64,000 bases of DNA from Paraconiothyrium sp. Pb-2020 (GCA_022419385.1 JAJUBI010000010.1:248001-312000), one strand, 5' to 3'. Positions 26,100-38,950 are shown, counted from the first letter of the stretch. A program made the numbers and translations. The notes: generated by a model from the letters alone, not told the origin.

Positions 26100-27195
26100 C
26101 TTAGTTGTCTAAATCTTAGAAGCTTAATAGAGGTAACTAAGCTTATATTAAAGTATAAAAATATAAACTAGAATATAGATAGAAATCTTATTAATCTATA
26201 TAAAGTTCTATTCTAGTTTATTTAGCTTACTAAGTACCTAGCCTTTTATATTAGATTAATTACTTTTATATATTATAGAGTATATAGACTTTACTAGTTA
26301 TAAAAGGCCTTATAGTTAAATAAAAATATAAATGAAAATCTTCTACTAGAAGTTACTAGCTTTATATAAAGAAAATATATAATAAAATAGTACTTATAAA
26401 CTCTTAAAAGTACTATAGAAGAAATAGTTAAAAATAAGGTATAGAATAGAGAATAGAACCTTCTATTAAAGGTATATTAGCGTAGGTAGAATAACTATCT
26501 ATATAGAGTCTAAGAGTAGTTAGAGGTATATAGAAGTATATATTCTTAAGAAAAATTCTAGATAAATTACTACTTATAGGCTTAGTATAAAAGAATAATT
26601 AAAACTACTAAATCTACCTTAGTAACTAGAGAAAACTATATAACTTTACCTATAAATTATTATCTAAGATCTTCTTAGATATCTTACTATTACTTATTAA
26701 GATTTCTTCTACCTATTTAGCTATAAAAGTAGATAAGAATTCTTTTCAGTACTTATTAACCTCTAAATATCTAGAATTTATATTAGATTTAATATAGATC
26801 CTATCTTTTAGTATTAATATTAGTAAAAAGCTATAAGTAATTACTAATACTTATTATTATAAATTTCTTATAAGTTTTATATCTCTTAATATTATATATA
26901 CTATTATTAGTATAGAGTTAAACAATATCTAGATATATAATAGTAGGAGTATAGATATTACTTTATTATAAAAAGTATTATAATTATAAAGGATATCTAT
27001 AGAATAAGTATAAAGAATTATATAGTAGAAGTAATTATTAATAGTAGTAGGAGGCTAGGGCTTAACACCCATTAGAAAAGCCTAATACTAATATTACGTA
27101 ATAATATCTAGTAAGTAAAGACTTAGTAGGATAATAGGTATATATAATAATATTCTATAGAATAGAGATATTTTAGGGATATTATAAAGTCTAAG
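26100..27195 (+). pseudogene. Unidentified decayed reading frame
   Basis: One plus-strand frame runs with long protein-like stretches between TAG/TAA stops, most of which could derive from CAG or CAA. A late segment VVGGQGLTP is followed by an Arg/Ser-rich, I-x-x-x-RDILGI-like end. No transposase, reverse transcriptase or helicase motif could be named with confidence. It ends just before the inverted LTR-like fragment at 27235. Confidence 0.3.
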
Positions 27196-27234
27196 AATAT
27201 TAGAAACTTAGTAGAATAATAATAAAGAAAATAA

Positions 27235-27480
27235 AGACTAAAATAATAGTATAAAGTTAAGGGGATTCTCTATATACTTCTATTCTTTATAGTTAACTTC
27301 TATAGTTAAAATTAAAGTATATCTTCTATATAAGATCTATTAGTTTTCTTATATAATTATTACCTTACCTTCTATAGTAAGGTTAGAATATTCTTATACC
27401 CCCTATTATCATTTACTCTTAATTACTAAATACCTATAAGACTAGCCTAGGTTAGGTACATAGAACCCCCTTATAATAGT
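27235..27480 (-). repeat. Inverted copy of the gypsy B LTR-like sequence
   Basis: The reverse complement matches 16086-16345 closely, beginning with the same ATAAGGGGG tract and a TCTAT[AG]TACCTAACC start, and diverges only gradually beyond. It is therefore a dispersed copy of the B repeat in opposite orientation, lying at the very edge of the AT-rich block. Confidence 0.65.
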
Positions 27481-27545
27481 AGAGTTATATAATAGAGGTT
27501 TTATCTCTATTTAGAAGCTATACTTATAGTTAATAACCTAATTGT

Positions 27546-30500
27546 TGGAGCCGTGTGGTGTACTAACTATAATAAAATAGGCTGTCGAAGTGATCTTAGC
27601 CTAAAAAGGAAGTAAGGTATTGGAATGTATCACTAAGCGGACCATCTGTATCACGTTTTAGTGGAAGGAGCTCCACAGGCATCTAGCGAGACCTATGCTA
27701 GCTATGTAGCCTACAATAACTACTACAATCCACTTAACCACATCTGGCTTTACGTTTCTAATGGATCATAACGATCTAGTTAGATGGTTCAGTGACTCCA
27801 TTTGGTTCATGAGTGTATGAAGGGGTAGTGTCGTGGGTGATGTCATTGCTGCGGAAGATCTCGTCGCCAGATTATGTGCCGTACGTCAAATTGTTCTATA
27901 ACGTGATGCTGCTTATCCACGTAGTAGACGAAGTCTATTATAGCCTATGCAAATCGGCCTATCTTCCAGTATAACAACCAGGTAAGACGATAGCAGTCAT
28001 CGAGAAATACATGTAGTACCTTGCGCCTCCGAGGCTCTGGCGGCTGAACTTGCCCGACATGCCAGCTTTTTTGACTCAAGAGGTTTGGTTTGCCATGATC
28101 GGCCCGAGCCGTCCGTTGAACGAAGGTGTTTCGATTCAGAAAGGTAACAACGCTCACATTTGAAGTTTGCGGACATCACAGACGCAGGGTGTCCGTCGCA
28201 GTACGCACTGCCAGGGTTGCTAACCAGGCGATGGCCAAGGGCATGGTGGAACCCGTCAAATGTGCGGTCTGATCGCGCAGTTTGGCATCTTAGCTTAGAC
28301 TATTTATCGCCGCCAGCGATTGCTGCTAGGAGCGGCTTTCGGCAGCAGCCTTTGCGGTGGCAGAGGTGACGTCTTCGGTTTACACCCGTAGGATATCCTA
28401 TCTTGTAGCTAGGCCTAAGTATGCATTCTGCGTCCATCTATACTAAAACATAGTTGGTGAGATAGAGGTGGAGTGGTGTACCCTCGACGTAGAACCTACG
28501 CCCTCGCTCCCGCCGGTGAAGATATTCGGCGGTTCGTTGAAGTGAGACTGGCCGCGCCTGCGCGAGCGCACGCGAATTGGAATCGTGCTGCTGCGGCTGC
28601 CGCAGCAGGGGCCCCTTGCGGCCCTTGATCCTATCAAAAGCTGTGGTAAGTTTTTGAAAGGCAGCGTGCATCGCGTCCTTCGTGGTCATTGTAAGCATCT
28701 CGCCCACAGTCGAATGTCTCACGACCTTCTTTCCTTGTACATATTCTCGCGTCATCCGACCCTTGCGCACGAACAGCATCATTCATTTCCTGGTAGCACG
28801 ATACAGTGGTGTAGAGTCTGGCAGCACACACTGTATATCACTGTCGATGCATATTTTGAAAGTGAGAAACCCTGAGTCGGCCCATTTTGGTCTGACTTCG
28901 TGGTATTAGAGCTCAAGCCAACTTGGGTCCGATTTGAGTTACAGGGGAGGTTTGCAGAAGAGACCTAATTAAGAGATGCACACAGAAGAGATGCATAGAA
29001 TACATAGTAGAAGAGATACTTGATTACGGGTATATACCCTAACAATTGGATAATGGCATGGTAGTAAGATAACAGCCTACTGTCCTCTCAATTAATTTTG
29101 TATTGCTTAAACTGTCCCCGCACCTCTCTCGCATCACATCACTTTATTTTCCCACACCTGCGCCTTCACTACCTAGGAAACTGGGATAATAAGTTCGTAA
29201 CAGCCCTGTAATATGTAGCGGTCTACTTCTGGGACCGGGAATCTTACACAGGGCATTAACTCTTCCATCCATTTTATACCTTATACCATTGTTACAGCCT
29301 GCGTTAACTAGAAAGGAAAAGTATTGTCGTGTAATATGCTTACGACTATCAGGCTAATACTACTTTTGTATACTATATTACTCTTGTTAGAACTTATGAA
29401 TAAGTCCTTCGTATGGGTGAGGCTTAAGGAGGGGGGTGCAATTTTCGTAAACGGCCTTTAGAACTCGAGTGGCTGAGGAACGTATGCTTCTACCTAGGTG
29501 CAACTTGGTCACAAAGGCAATAAGGGTTCGAGAATATATTGTAAATGGCTGAGGTTTTAGTGTGTTACTGCGTGACTCTCGGTATCTGCGAGTTCCTAGG
29601 GCAACCGGGCGACTGCTTTGTCTCCAGCATCGAATTCTTCCACAATGGCCAGGACTTCTCCGAAACTCTCAGGCTAGACTGATCTGGCATTGCTAAATAA
29701 GGTATAGTTGTTATATATAGTAAGATAACAAGAAGGGCCTGCGCAATAACAGTTTAAGGGTCGTATAGAGACAATTGTAATATACAGCCGTGTCGTTGAA
29801 GCTAAGAATTGGCCTCCTTCTTATGGAAAAGGGTGCTCGTCTGCTGGTTGGTGCCCTGGTAAAGTTGTAGAACGTATCGTCGATCCTCAATATAGTTCTT
29901 GGTTCGAGCAACTAGAACGGGAGATGCCGGATCGCGGTTGAGACGCTATGCGGCGCGGATTTACAAAGCATTAGGGTTGTCCGGTAGGATAGGGTCTTAA
30001 TTACTAGAGGAGACGCTAATTATGTACTGGTTTGTATTGCGTTAGCGTATTAATAATGGTTGGTGGAGACGGAATGGGGCAATTGCAGACAGAGTTAACT
30101 TACAAATCTCCGGACCTTTTAACATCTAAGGTTGGGTGGATTGGGTTACCGCATGCCTGCGGATTGGAGGCAGATTGGCCTGTCAGAGAGGTAATTTTGT
30201 ACTCCGAAGATTTCCTATAATTGAAGCTCGCAGGACGTTTGGTTCGATTTTGTATACATTTTAAGTAGTGGTATAATATATAATATTAACTGTATGTCCG
30301 GGACTCGAGGCAGGTATTATTGCTAGAGCTGTTAAGTTCTGAGTAGTCCTTTACTAGGGCAGCGAGGGAAGCATAGGGTGTTTATATATAAGTTCGGAAG
30401 TGTCGTGTCACATGAGTGTCCTGTATTAACTAGTAAGTCTGTGTAAAGTTTGGGGTGAATGTTGTATGAGGGAATTATAACTGTGGGTGTGTGGGACATA

Positions 30501-30951
30501 CTTATTCTTATATCTTACGCGGAGTAATAAGATGCTCTAACTATTTTCTCTAGAGCCTAAGGTGTTAACTGCGTATTACGCTCCTTATTGTTAGTAAATA
30601 CAAATATGCTCTAAGTAATAATGCCCTTATAATATATAAATTAGGGCGTCTGTAACTATGCGTAGGAGGTAGATTATACTAGCTTACGAGCCATCTAAGG
30701 ACGAATGCGCGGAAGGATAGATTAGAGGACGGGACGAACCCTTGAATAGAAATAGACGGAGCCTGTAAGTAATGGCTAGAGAAAGTAGACGAAATTGTAC
30801 TCATCCATACGGCTTATTAATAAAACCAGGGGTGTTATGCTTGAAAGCTGTAGTGGCCAGTTGTAGTCTTTGTAAGGAGAACTATCTACCTCTTTATAAG
30901 ATTAGTGATACTTGCTTGCAAGGTTGTAATTGTGCCATGGAAGTGGTTTCA
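27546..30951. other. Balanced-composition region without a supported gene
   Basis: Past the AT-block edge the DNA has ordinary composition. Short open frames exist on both strands (for example 28438-28782 minus, 114 codons), but each competes with equally plausible frames on the other strand. None has a recognisable domain, a clear start context or an intron structure. No repeat or RNA gene was recognised. Confidence 0.4.
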
Positions 30952-31107
30952 AAATTAAACTACTTGACTAAACTACCAAATCAAACCATTAAATTAAACT
31001 ACCAAATTAAACCATTAAATCAAACTACCAAATTAAACTATTAAATCAAACTACCAAATCAAACTACCAAATTAAACTACCAAATTAAACTACTAAATTT
31101 AACTACC
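30952..31107. repeat. 13-bp minisatellite, 12 units
   Basis: Twelve consecutive 13-bp units of the type AAAT[TC]AAACTACC (variants end ACCATT or ACTATT) fill exactly 156 bp. Differences between units are almost all C/T, so the variation itself is of the transition type. The array lies in an otherwise unremarkable gene-poor stretch. Confidence 0.92.
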
Positions 31108-31420
31108 AAATCGAATTGCTCTGTTTATACTTACGAACGTGCACTAGACTACCAACTAAGTTATTAAGTTCTATTCCGGACAGGTCTAATCCTAGACTAA
31201 AAAGATTGTTAAAGTTAATCTACGTAAGTGTAGAATATCGGGCTTAAAAACTATTAACCTATAACACAAACTGTAACTTGCGGTAACCCTCTTTACTTGC
31301 CATTTGGCAATAGAGTTAGCTGGCAAAATCAGATAAGGCACTTTAGAAATGCTATTAAGGGAACTGTACGTTTCTAGTTATAGGCCCGGTTGAGACGGTC
31401 TGACGACAACCGCGTAGGAC

Positions 31421-31873
31421 ATGGCTACTCGTCGGCCCATGTATCCTCAACGACGCACCACCGCCGCCGTGCTTCCCATACAAGTTCCATCTACACCCAG
31501 CAAGCTCCCATCTGATCTCGGCCCGATATCAATCATCTTCGAGAGGAATGAGTCCAAGCCCGGGGACGTACACACATTCCCCTATTTCCTGTCCCAAAAG
31601 CACCTCTTCCTCTATGTCGCACAGAAGCGTTGGATAGCGGACTTTGCGGAGATTAGAACTCGGCTCCATGCTCGGAATTCGATACGTGGGTGTAGGAGAT
31701 TGATTCGAGAGCGAGGTTTGGCCAGCTGGCGTGGAAGCTGTGAACTCAGCGAAGGTAGGCGTTCGTGGAGAGGTGGTGGCTTACGTAACGACTACCGTAG
31801 CTGCGGTGCATATCTCGTAATCTCCGTCGTAGTCGTACGCGTCGGCTTGGGCAGACTGCACGAAGCTTTGTGA
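31421..31873 (+). CDS. Tentative hypothetical protein
   Basis: An ATG with a fair context (GGACATGGC) opens a 150-codon frame. Its first 85 or so residues have protein-like composition: a basic, Pro/Thr-rich start followed by a stretch with FPYFLSQKHLFLYVAQKRW. The C-terminal third is Arg/Gly/Ser-rich and looks like translated non-coding DNA, so the true gene may end earlier or be spliced. No domain is recognised. It stands alone in the gene-poor zone. It could be a relic. Confidence 0.3.
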   Translation: MATRRPMYPQRRTTAAVLPIQVPSTPSKLPSDLGPISIIFERNESKPGDVHTFPYFLSQKHLFLYVAQKRWIADFAEIRTRLHARNSIRGCRRLIRERGLASWRGSCELSEGRRSWRGGGLRNDYRSCGAYLVISVVVVRVGLGRLHEAL

Positions 31874-33602
31874 AGGGACAGTGGGTGGGCCGCCTAGCGT
31901 TAAGCCCGCGGACGGGAGACATCGCGGGGTTGTGCCTCTTTAATGTTGTTTCCTTGCTCTATATATTCCTGTGCTTTCGTAGGAGCCTTGGTGGAAGACT
32001 TGGAAGATTCAGAAGAGGAAAAAAAGGAAGACAGAACACGCTACGATAAGCCCGCTGCAAGTAAGCAGCACCACGCCACGTTCAATCGCTTACTACTAAC
32101 AAGTATGCACCATTTGCGTCCTAACGCCGAAGCCACAGCTTGATCCGGGTTGGCTGGGTGTAATCATAGCCTTGTTAGCGTATCGCGTAAGCTCCCGGTC
32201 TTAAACCAGCCGTAGTCTTTTCCCTCGCATCTCGCGATCCTCCGGTGGCGGACCACGGTCGCCTGCTGGGGTCAGTCGCGGGCGAGAAGGTATGAGTGAA
32301 ACATGGTGGAATGACCTGTTCGCTGGTTGGTTTGCATGCGAGAAGGGCAGTTTTTGAAGCGTGTGCATAGTCTTGGGAAAAGGACTGATGCGAAGGTAAA
32401 ATAAGTTCTTACGACTGAGCGATACCGTCCAGATGTCTAGCCTATATGACTGTCTCACTATGTGCATCATCCAAATATAAATTATTTTTAGGTACACTGA
32501 ACTGGACTAATATGTATGCATAAAGTATCACAGAGAGCGTTGATTGATTCGTTAGGCAATTTTGGTTGAGCTATTAGGTAGTGGGCAGCGTAGTCGCACA
32601 GTGCCAACGCCATGTATGGTAATTTGATGCCGCTAGCTATCGTGACACTGCCTTGCCGTCACATAAGAAAAGCACATTATAACGAAGCCTTCTAAAGTGG
32701 AAGGGTGTTACACATATCTGTCATGAATTTAGGAAGCGAACACTTGCGCTACTTCCATAATCTAGTTCATTATATAATTATAACGCGAGGGAGCTAGGCG
32801 CAATAAATAGAGCTAATCGTAATAGTAATAGCTCAGCGGTAACAGAAACAGGCGTCTTGTGACGTTACCCAGTATCACCGCCACGTCATCGCGAACGATC
32901 TTGCCTCTGTTTACCCTACACCACCTCTCTCCGCCCTCAACCCTATACCAACCATACCAAAATTCACCATCTAGGTGTGCTTATCTATCTGCTTCTTATG
33001 CGTATCATGCGCTTCCTTAGAGCGCTTAAATTTCTTGGCTCCCACATCGTCCATCGTCGAAACATGACGCTGGCAGAAGCCTGGGGCACTCACAATAGGT
33101 AGAAGTCGCTGTTGTATTGCGCGGTTAACAGCAAAGCCTCATTAAATACGAATTCCCGTCAACCCTTGCCACCGAATCATGCTTGCACTATTCCGCGCCC
33201 ACGGTATTCCTACTATCTCCGCCGTCCTCTACCACGCAGTATAGTTTGCCTGGCCGACCACGGTAGAAAGGCGTATCACTAACACAGGCCTACTCTTGTT
33301 CGAAGCGATGCTTCACCCGCCTGGGCACGAGTATACTCTCGCGGCCCTCGTAATTACCTATACGCACGATATAAGCAAAGCGGGAAGATATTAAATCAAC
33401 AGATACTATATATAGTGAGTCTCTTCGCCTTACATGCGCTGGGTGGAGCGGTACGAGTGGCACTGTCTTTGGACTTAGTTCCGGCTTGCTGCACATCATT
33501 TAGGAGCTACTTTCAAGCGGGCAAACTGGGCAGGTTTATGGACTACATTGTTTGCTTGGTAGGCATTTTCGTTCTCGTGCGCATACCCATCCTCCGCCAC
33601 GC
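31874..33602. other. No supported gene
   Basis: Only short open frames without start context, domain or intron signals were seen. A TAGCTCAGCGGTAAC stretch at about 32829 resembles a tRNA A box but lacks the rest of a tRNA. Confidence 0.4.
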
Positions 33603-33887
33603 ATGTCTTCCACGGCTGTGGCCAAAACGCCGATTTCCTACACCAACACCCGAGTCAGATCACTGTCTCCGTTCTCGGCTCGCCATTTCAAAGTACAACT
33701 GGGGTATATGCCTGTTACGGCCTGGGGTCGGTTTAAGCCCCACCCACTCCTTCTGTGTGGTGGTATCCTGCGTGTCGATGGTAGGGTTGTATATTTGCCT
33801 CACGCGTTTCGCCATTCGGACCTGGGGCTGAATGAGTTTATTGGGCAGGTGGTCCACGAGATGCAGTGGGAGATGACTTACTTATAG
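33603..33887 (+). CDS. Tentative small hypothetical protein
   Basis: An ATG in CGCATGTC opens a 94-codon frame. The N-terminus is Ser/Thr-rich and the C-terminus is mixed and hydrophobic (GGILRVDGRVVYLPHAF). A longer overlapping frame (33415-33831) is also open, so the choice is uncertain. No domain or signal peptide is recognised. Confidence 0.25.
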   Translation: MSSTAVAKTPISYTNTRVRSLSPFSARHFKVQLGYMPVTAWGRFKPHPLLLCGGILRVDGRVVYLPHAFRHSDLGLNEFIGQVVHEMQWEMTYL

Positions 33888-36800
33888 AATTTGTTCACTG
33901 ATAGTGCATCCGATTTCTAGGAGCATCGTAGTTAAGCAACAACTATCAGATCGACAACAGTCGTCTCTAATACACCACAATAATGTTTTGCAAGATACAC
34001 TATGCTTAAGCACTATAGGATGTCTCTTGCTTGCAATCATTCATCTTTATTTATGTAAAATAGCATTCAATGGGCGCTGGATGTGTATACTTGCTTTTGA
34101 TATCTTGTTAAAGGTGTTGACCTTTTCTGCAAGTGGTGGACTTCCGAACCACATTTAGGGGAACTATAAGCCTTGTAAATAATTGTCTTACATCCGTCTG
34201 CATCATCGTGCTGTGGGCGCAACTGTGTCTCAATATGCCAGAAAAGGGAGAAGGTCGGATGAAAGAAGGACTCTTGTTGGGCTGTCCTAGGGTTTATTTA
34301 CCCGAAGCTGCTCATGCTCATCTCCGCGCGCATCATCTCAACCTCGAGTCCAGTTGTATGGTTCCTTTGCTAATAGTGCTGGCATTATATTGCGAGATCC
34401 ATTCGAAAGCTTGGATCGCATTACCAGACTGCAACGGTACGCGCTTGCACAGCACGAGAACATTAATATGCCAGTCATTCCGGTGGAACAGAGTGAAGAC
34501 AAGAGCAAAATGGTGAAGCTTAGGAGGTTTGTTCTCTAACCTCGTCCCATGGACGTAGAAACTCCTGATGTCCCAACTCAAGGTCCACATGGTGGGCCTT
34601 GTATTATACGTAGTCACTATTTTCTCCATGTGGTGGGAGAAGCCTTCGCATGCGAGGACTCCCTTAGATGTTCACACTAACCGTAATATGACAGAGGTGG
34701 CCGAGTGCCTTGCAGCCCACCCGAACGATACAGTCCCTTTCATTTCCTAGAACTAGGCGCTTACCTCGTCTTATTTCTCCCCTCGTGGCTTCCTTAATAG
34801 CTTTCGCCCTGTGACCGCAGCAGGTAACTCTCTCGCCTTTCCAACAACTGTAATCCGCTGTTGACGAATAGGAAAGGGCAGTTTTGCCTCATAGTGGTGC
34901 TGATGATGTACTGTGTGCTGTCCTATGTAGACTTCAATTTTCCTTCCTAATGCGGCTCGAGGTTTTCCTCTGGCGTCCGGGATGTATACTCTTACCATCC
35001 ACGACGAGCTGTGGAACGAACTCCGTGGTAGAGACGAGAATGAGGGGTGTATTAGTGGGGTAAGCTGCAGCCTGTAGGCATCTTCACGTATTGGGTCCCG
35101 CTTTCCGCGTACGTCTTGTGTAGGATAGCCATGATTGCGCTGGGGTTTACTACTATAAGCAGGCTCCCTGCGCGTAGTTATCTCGCGCCAAGTTGGCTCT
35201 AGATTATTCCGCGTTTTTAAAGCCACCCATCAGGCTTGCCAGATGCAGAGGAGACACTTATTCCATCTACACTACCAGCTTTAAATGTATATAGTGTGCG
35301 AAATACCTCGTGCCATATGGACACAATTTGGTGGCAAGACTTATATGCTCTACACACATACTTCTATTATCAAGAGACATGATCTAGCTTCAGCGTGTAC
35401 TATGCGTCTACTGTGTGGAGGAAGTCATTGGGGGATATACGGTATAATTGACAGAAGACCGTTATGCGCTATAGGTATTTTCCTACAATTTCTAATAAGT
35501 CTGTGGGAATACTGTCATGCCTACTTCCTGGGTCCCCACGTCTGTTCTGTTGTTGCACATAGCGAGTCCTCAGGTGCAAGATCGTACATGCACCCGATAT
35601 ATAGCCATCTAATTAATGCCCATACACGCTAACCCTGCTTTGTGCAGTGCGACTCTCACGGATGATTAGTTACGCTTTAACTAAAATCCTCGGTGACTAC
35701 ACCTTTTTAAAACAGACCCTTCAATGCACGGTGTGCAGTCAGTTACGCGCTAACGTGGCATACATCGAGCTTCGGTAGCATCATGATCACGTGAGGCTGC
35801 GTTTTAGCGCGAAGTAGGGGGAGTCGCGTACACGATGTTTCCAGCCGTCATGTCTCGACGTACAGCACGCTACACTCCGAACAGCGATATTCCTGCCTAC
35901 TGCAACGCATACAGCCCCTTTTCTTCTGATTATCCCATGTATGAGCGCGAATGCAATCACGACAAGAACTTTCAATTCTCGCGCCGGAGGGGTAATGTGG
36001 TGACGTTTGAAGAGGTGAAATACACGCTGGGAAGAGCACATCGAGAATGGCTGCTTATCTGCGCGGCTTTGACTTGCCCGACTGCGTGGCATGCTACATT
36101 CCGTGAAGGGCACTGCCTGTCTGCGCAAACGGTTCGAGTCCGGCGACCTCGGAGAGTGCTACTTCTAGCGACGCAACCACACCATTGGCCTGAGACAGAG
36201 AGCTAACATCCAGAAGGTTCTGTCAAGATTACTTGATTATAAGGGAGTAAGGGCTCCTTTGTGATGAAATCACTTGTAAACGCGTCCATAATGGGAGCGC
36301 AGGCATGGGTGCCTTGCGGATGTGACAACGGGAGCCGTACCGCTCGAGGCAGCAGGCGTGTTCCTGCACCTTGGGTTACCGATATTGACGGTGTCATCTG
36401 AGCGGGGGGAGAAGGTATCCCAACGCACGCGAAGCACGACCTCGGTCCGGGTCAGAGGCTCTCCCGTTCAGACAAGTAGCAGAAGACGTCAGGTGGATAT
36501 GTGAATATGGTAACCACGGGATCTACACGATTGTCGGAACACTAAGCTTTTCGAACCTCGCCGTTAACAAAGCAGCTGAGATCCTTGGTGGCGTCGCAAA
36601 GCGCGTGCTGAACACCAATGAAGAAGCCTGCCAAATGACGAGGAACATCACACTACGCACTGGAAAGGACAAGGGAGGCGACGAACTTGCCCCACAATTA
36701 TTGCAGCTTCAGCATATCCATATCCGACAGCCCAACCTTCAATAATACTTTATCAGGAGCCAATAGGTCAAATCATACCATGGCCGACTCATTCCGTGAG

Positions 36801-38233
36801 ATTTTGTTACTGTAAGACGATGCGCAATAGCGGCCCACGGAAACCGACCATGGAGGACATCGCCACCCATCCGTTCGTGGCGACGATGAAGAGACGAGCG
36901 GTCTCGGGCGGCCTGCCGAGGTCTGCAAAAGGAAAAAGAACCGCTCACCGCAAACCATACGGAGGAGCTCTATCCCTTCGCGAGGTATACTTCTCACCTC
37001 GTACAATCCGAAGCCAAACGCGCCGCCATTCCCCCTCTTACTTTGTAATGGAACCTTTCTTCCCTCAGCCATCCAATCTCAATACCGGGTGTCGTGTACC
37101 TCGAACGGTTACGCACCCTGAAAGTCACGATAGGTAGTCTTGTTTCGCATCGACCAGGTCTATTTTCTTCCTCGGCAGAGGCAAGGCTTCTCACAGAAGC
37201 CTAGTTGGTGGTGTCCGTGGCCCACGGTCTAACTTGCTCACGTCGTATCGGAGCAGTCGCATGTGCAAGGACCAGCGCAAAGGCCGGCGTCTCCAACCCT
37301 TGGTTGCGCAAAACGACGCAACGACCCAGGCATCGAGGGCCATGGTCTGCCAGTGGTTCGATGAGGGAGCTCAGTTCGTCTCATCCAACAGCTCTTAAGG
37401 CTAACCAAAGGTCGACCCGAACGCTGGGGCGACAGCATCATCCTCAATACCGCAATCTATCTAGACAATGGTGCTGGAAGTTGCAGCCGATACCCAAGAC
37501 ATGCCGAGTTCTTCGAACGTACATCAGTACGTTTTCGCCAACGCAGTCAACAAAGAGGGTAGAAGCGGCACATACGCCAGGACTACAGGATCGGCGACCA
37601 TGTTCAACGGAACAGGGTGAAGAGGTGCGCCTGAGCGCAAGATTGTGGGATTTGCTACTGATGCACGTAGGCAAAAGGCCACGCTCTTCTCCAACGCCGA
37701 AGCTATTGGAAGGGCGCAAACCATACTTTCTATCCCGTCGCAAGCCATGGTACCGAAATTAGAATGCAAGGAGGATCAAGGCCAATACGGGTACTCACAA
37801 GTCGAATATCTCCCACGCTTTTGAGACCCCAAAAGTTACCCGAGGCATACGCTTCCTTGCTTCACAAGTCGTCAACAGTCTCAACCGTCGAGCTCCTAAT
37901 ATCCTTTCATCGCTTCATGAACATCGCATGACCCGACCTAGAATAAATTTCCTTCCGTCACACTATCCGCCAGTCAGAGTTCGACGAGGCTGGAAGCTCA
38001 ACAAGGACGATGATCTACCTTCGGAGTATCGACTGGCGGGATCGGGCATCGCGCAATACGAATGTCCGCACCAACGGGGGCAGCTTCACCGGCCTGTATG
38101 GAGAGCGCCGCAACGGCATCTCCGCGGAAGACAATCGAGGGCAAAGACCTTCTCGTAAAGGAACGTGCGTGGGTGCGGGTGCGGAGAAGGCCTCGAGTCT
38201 ACTAAACGATCGACGGCCACCTCAATCGCAGTC
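33888..38233. other. Unresolved region with coding-like fragments
   Basis: Several stretches read as protein-like but are interrupted. Examples are an open frame without a start near 36372-36745 (contains ILGGVAKRVLNTNEEACQ) and a 50-codon frame starting at 37467 that continues in frame after a TGA. Others end at 34539 (VEQSEDKSKMVKLRR) and at 35226 on minus. They could be exons of unrecognised genes or pieces of decayed genes. No family was identified and no convincing exon chain was built. Confidence 0.3.
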
Positions 38234-38621
38234 TCACCGGCTACCTCGCCGAATTCGCGTGTCAACTTTTCCACCACCGATACCCCACCCGAGGATAGGG
38301 ACTGGGATGGTTGATTTGATGCGGAGGGTGGTGGGCGAGTATTCGCTTGACGGAAACATCAACCTAACCCAATGTAGTCGTATGCTTCGGTGGTGAAGAG
38401 CCGCTTTACCTCACTAACATTGACATTGCGACCTTGATGACGCGAAATGTCCAGCCAAGGCCTTCATACGAGCTTTCTCTGAAGCTGTACGACTGTAGCA
38501 CGGTATCTCTACCATCCTGGCGGTGATGCGCAGCCGGTATTAGCTTCTCAACAACCAGCAACCTGCCATCACGGCTCCTTGCGGCAGGTCCCTCGCCCCG
38601 TCGGTATACCACATCCAACAT
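38234..38621 (-). CDS. Tentative two-exon hypothetical protein
   Basis: An ATG at 38621 opens an exon to 38410. An intron-like stretch (38409-38364, 46 bp, GTAAAG...TTAG) joins in phase to an exon ending with TGA at 38234, giving 113 residues. The second exon contains a Gly-rich stretch, GWGIGGGK. The start context is weak and the branch site is not ideal. It would be divergent from the secreted-protein candidate at 38738 with only 116 bp between starts. No family is recognised. Confidence 0.3.
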
Positions 38622-38737
38622 ACCCTCTATCAAAGAGCCTCCCTTTCCCTTTGATGCACACCATCTACTAGCACATCACTCAGCAACCACAATAAGCGCT
38701 CTTCCAACTCTGCATCAACAAATCTGCAACCGCCAAA

Positions 38738-38950
38738 ATGCAGCTCCCCAAGATCATCGCACTCATCACCCTCGTGCCTCCTCTGGCCCTGGCTTGGGCA
38801 CTAGGCGCCGAAGACAGATTCCACCTTCGCCGTGAAGCGTTGACTTCTGTCCTCCCCACGAGAGGTGCCACGTTGGTGTTGCATACCGCTTCGCCGGCGA
38901 CGACGCTGCCCCTCATGCTTGCGGAGGAGACGACAAGAACGCCATCGTAA
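38738..38950 (+). CDS. Small putative secreted protein (possibly frameshifted)
   Basis: The ATG lies in CCGCCAAAATGC, a good fungal start context. The first 19-20 residues (MQLPKIIALITLVPPLALA) form a clear signal peptide with an Ala-x-Ala-like end. The remaining 50 residues contain no Cys in this frame. Two bases over, the following DNA reads with Cys residues and a GVAYRFAGDD stretch and stays open past 38990. The original gene may therefore have had a short Cys-containing mature part that is now out of frame, or an unrecognised intron. Secretion is inferred from the signal peptide. It is about 11 kb from the AT-rich block. Confidence 0.45.
   Translation: MQLPKIIALITLVPPLALAWALGAEDRFHLRREALTSVLPTRGATLVLHTASPATTLPLMLAEETTRTPS

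Larger units (their letters stand above)
1..27545. repeat. AT-rich, RIP-degraded transposon block
   Basis: The whole stretch is dominated by TA-rich DNA with stop codons in every frame. It contains recognisable but decayed LTR retrotransposons and a DNA transposon. Where two copies of one LTR can be compared (1581-1996 against 7956-8371) essentially all differences are C/T or G/A transitions. In the decayed genes, codons such as CAG or TGG appear as TAG, and zinc-ligand Cys and His codons appear as TAT. This is what repeat-induced point mutation (CpA to TpA, either strand) is known to leave in Pezizomycotina. Composition changes abruptly near 27545, beside a GTTGGAGCCGTG stretch, to ordinary balanced DNA. 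No intact protein-coding gene was found inside the block. Confidence 0.9.

Noticed and set aside
32829..32845. TAGCTCAGCGGTAAC resembling a tRNA A box
   Set aside because: No B box or acceptor-stem pairing was found downstream.
36130..36145. GGTTCGAGTCC resembling a tRNA B box
   Set aside because: No A box at the right distance and no cloverleaf could be formed around it.
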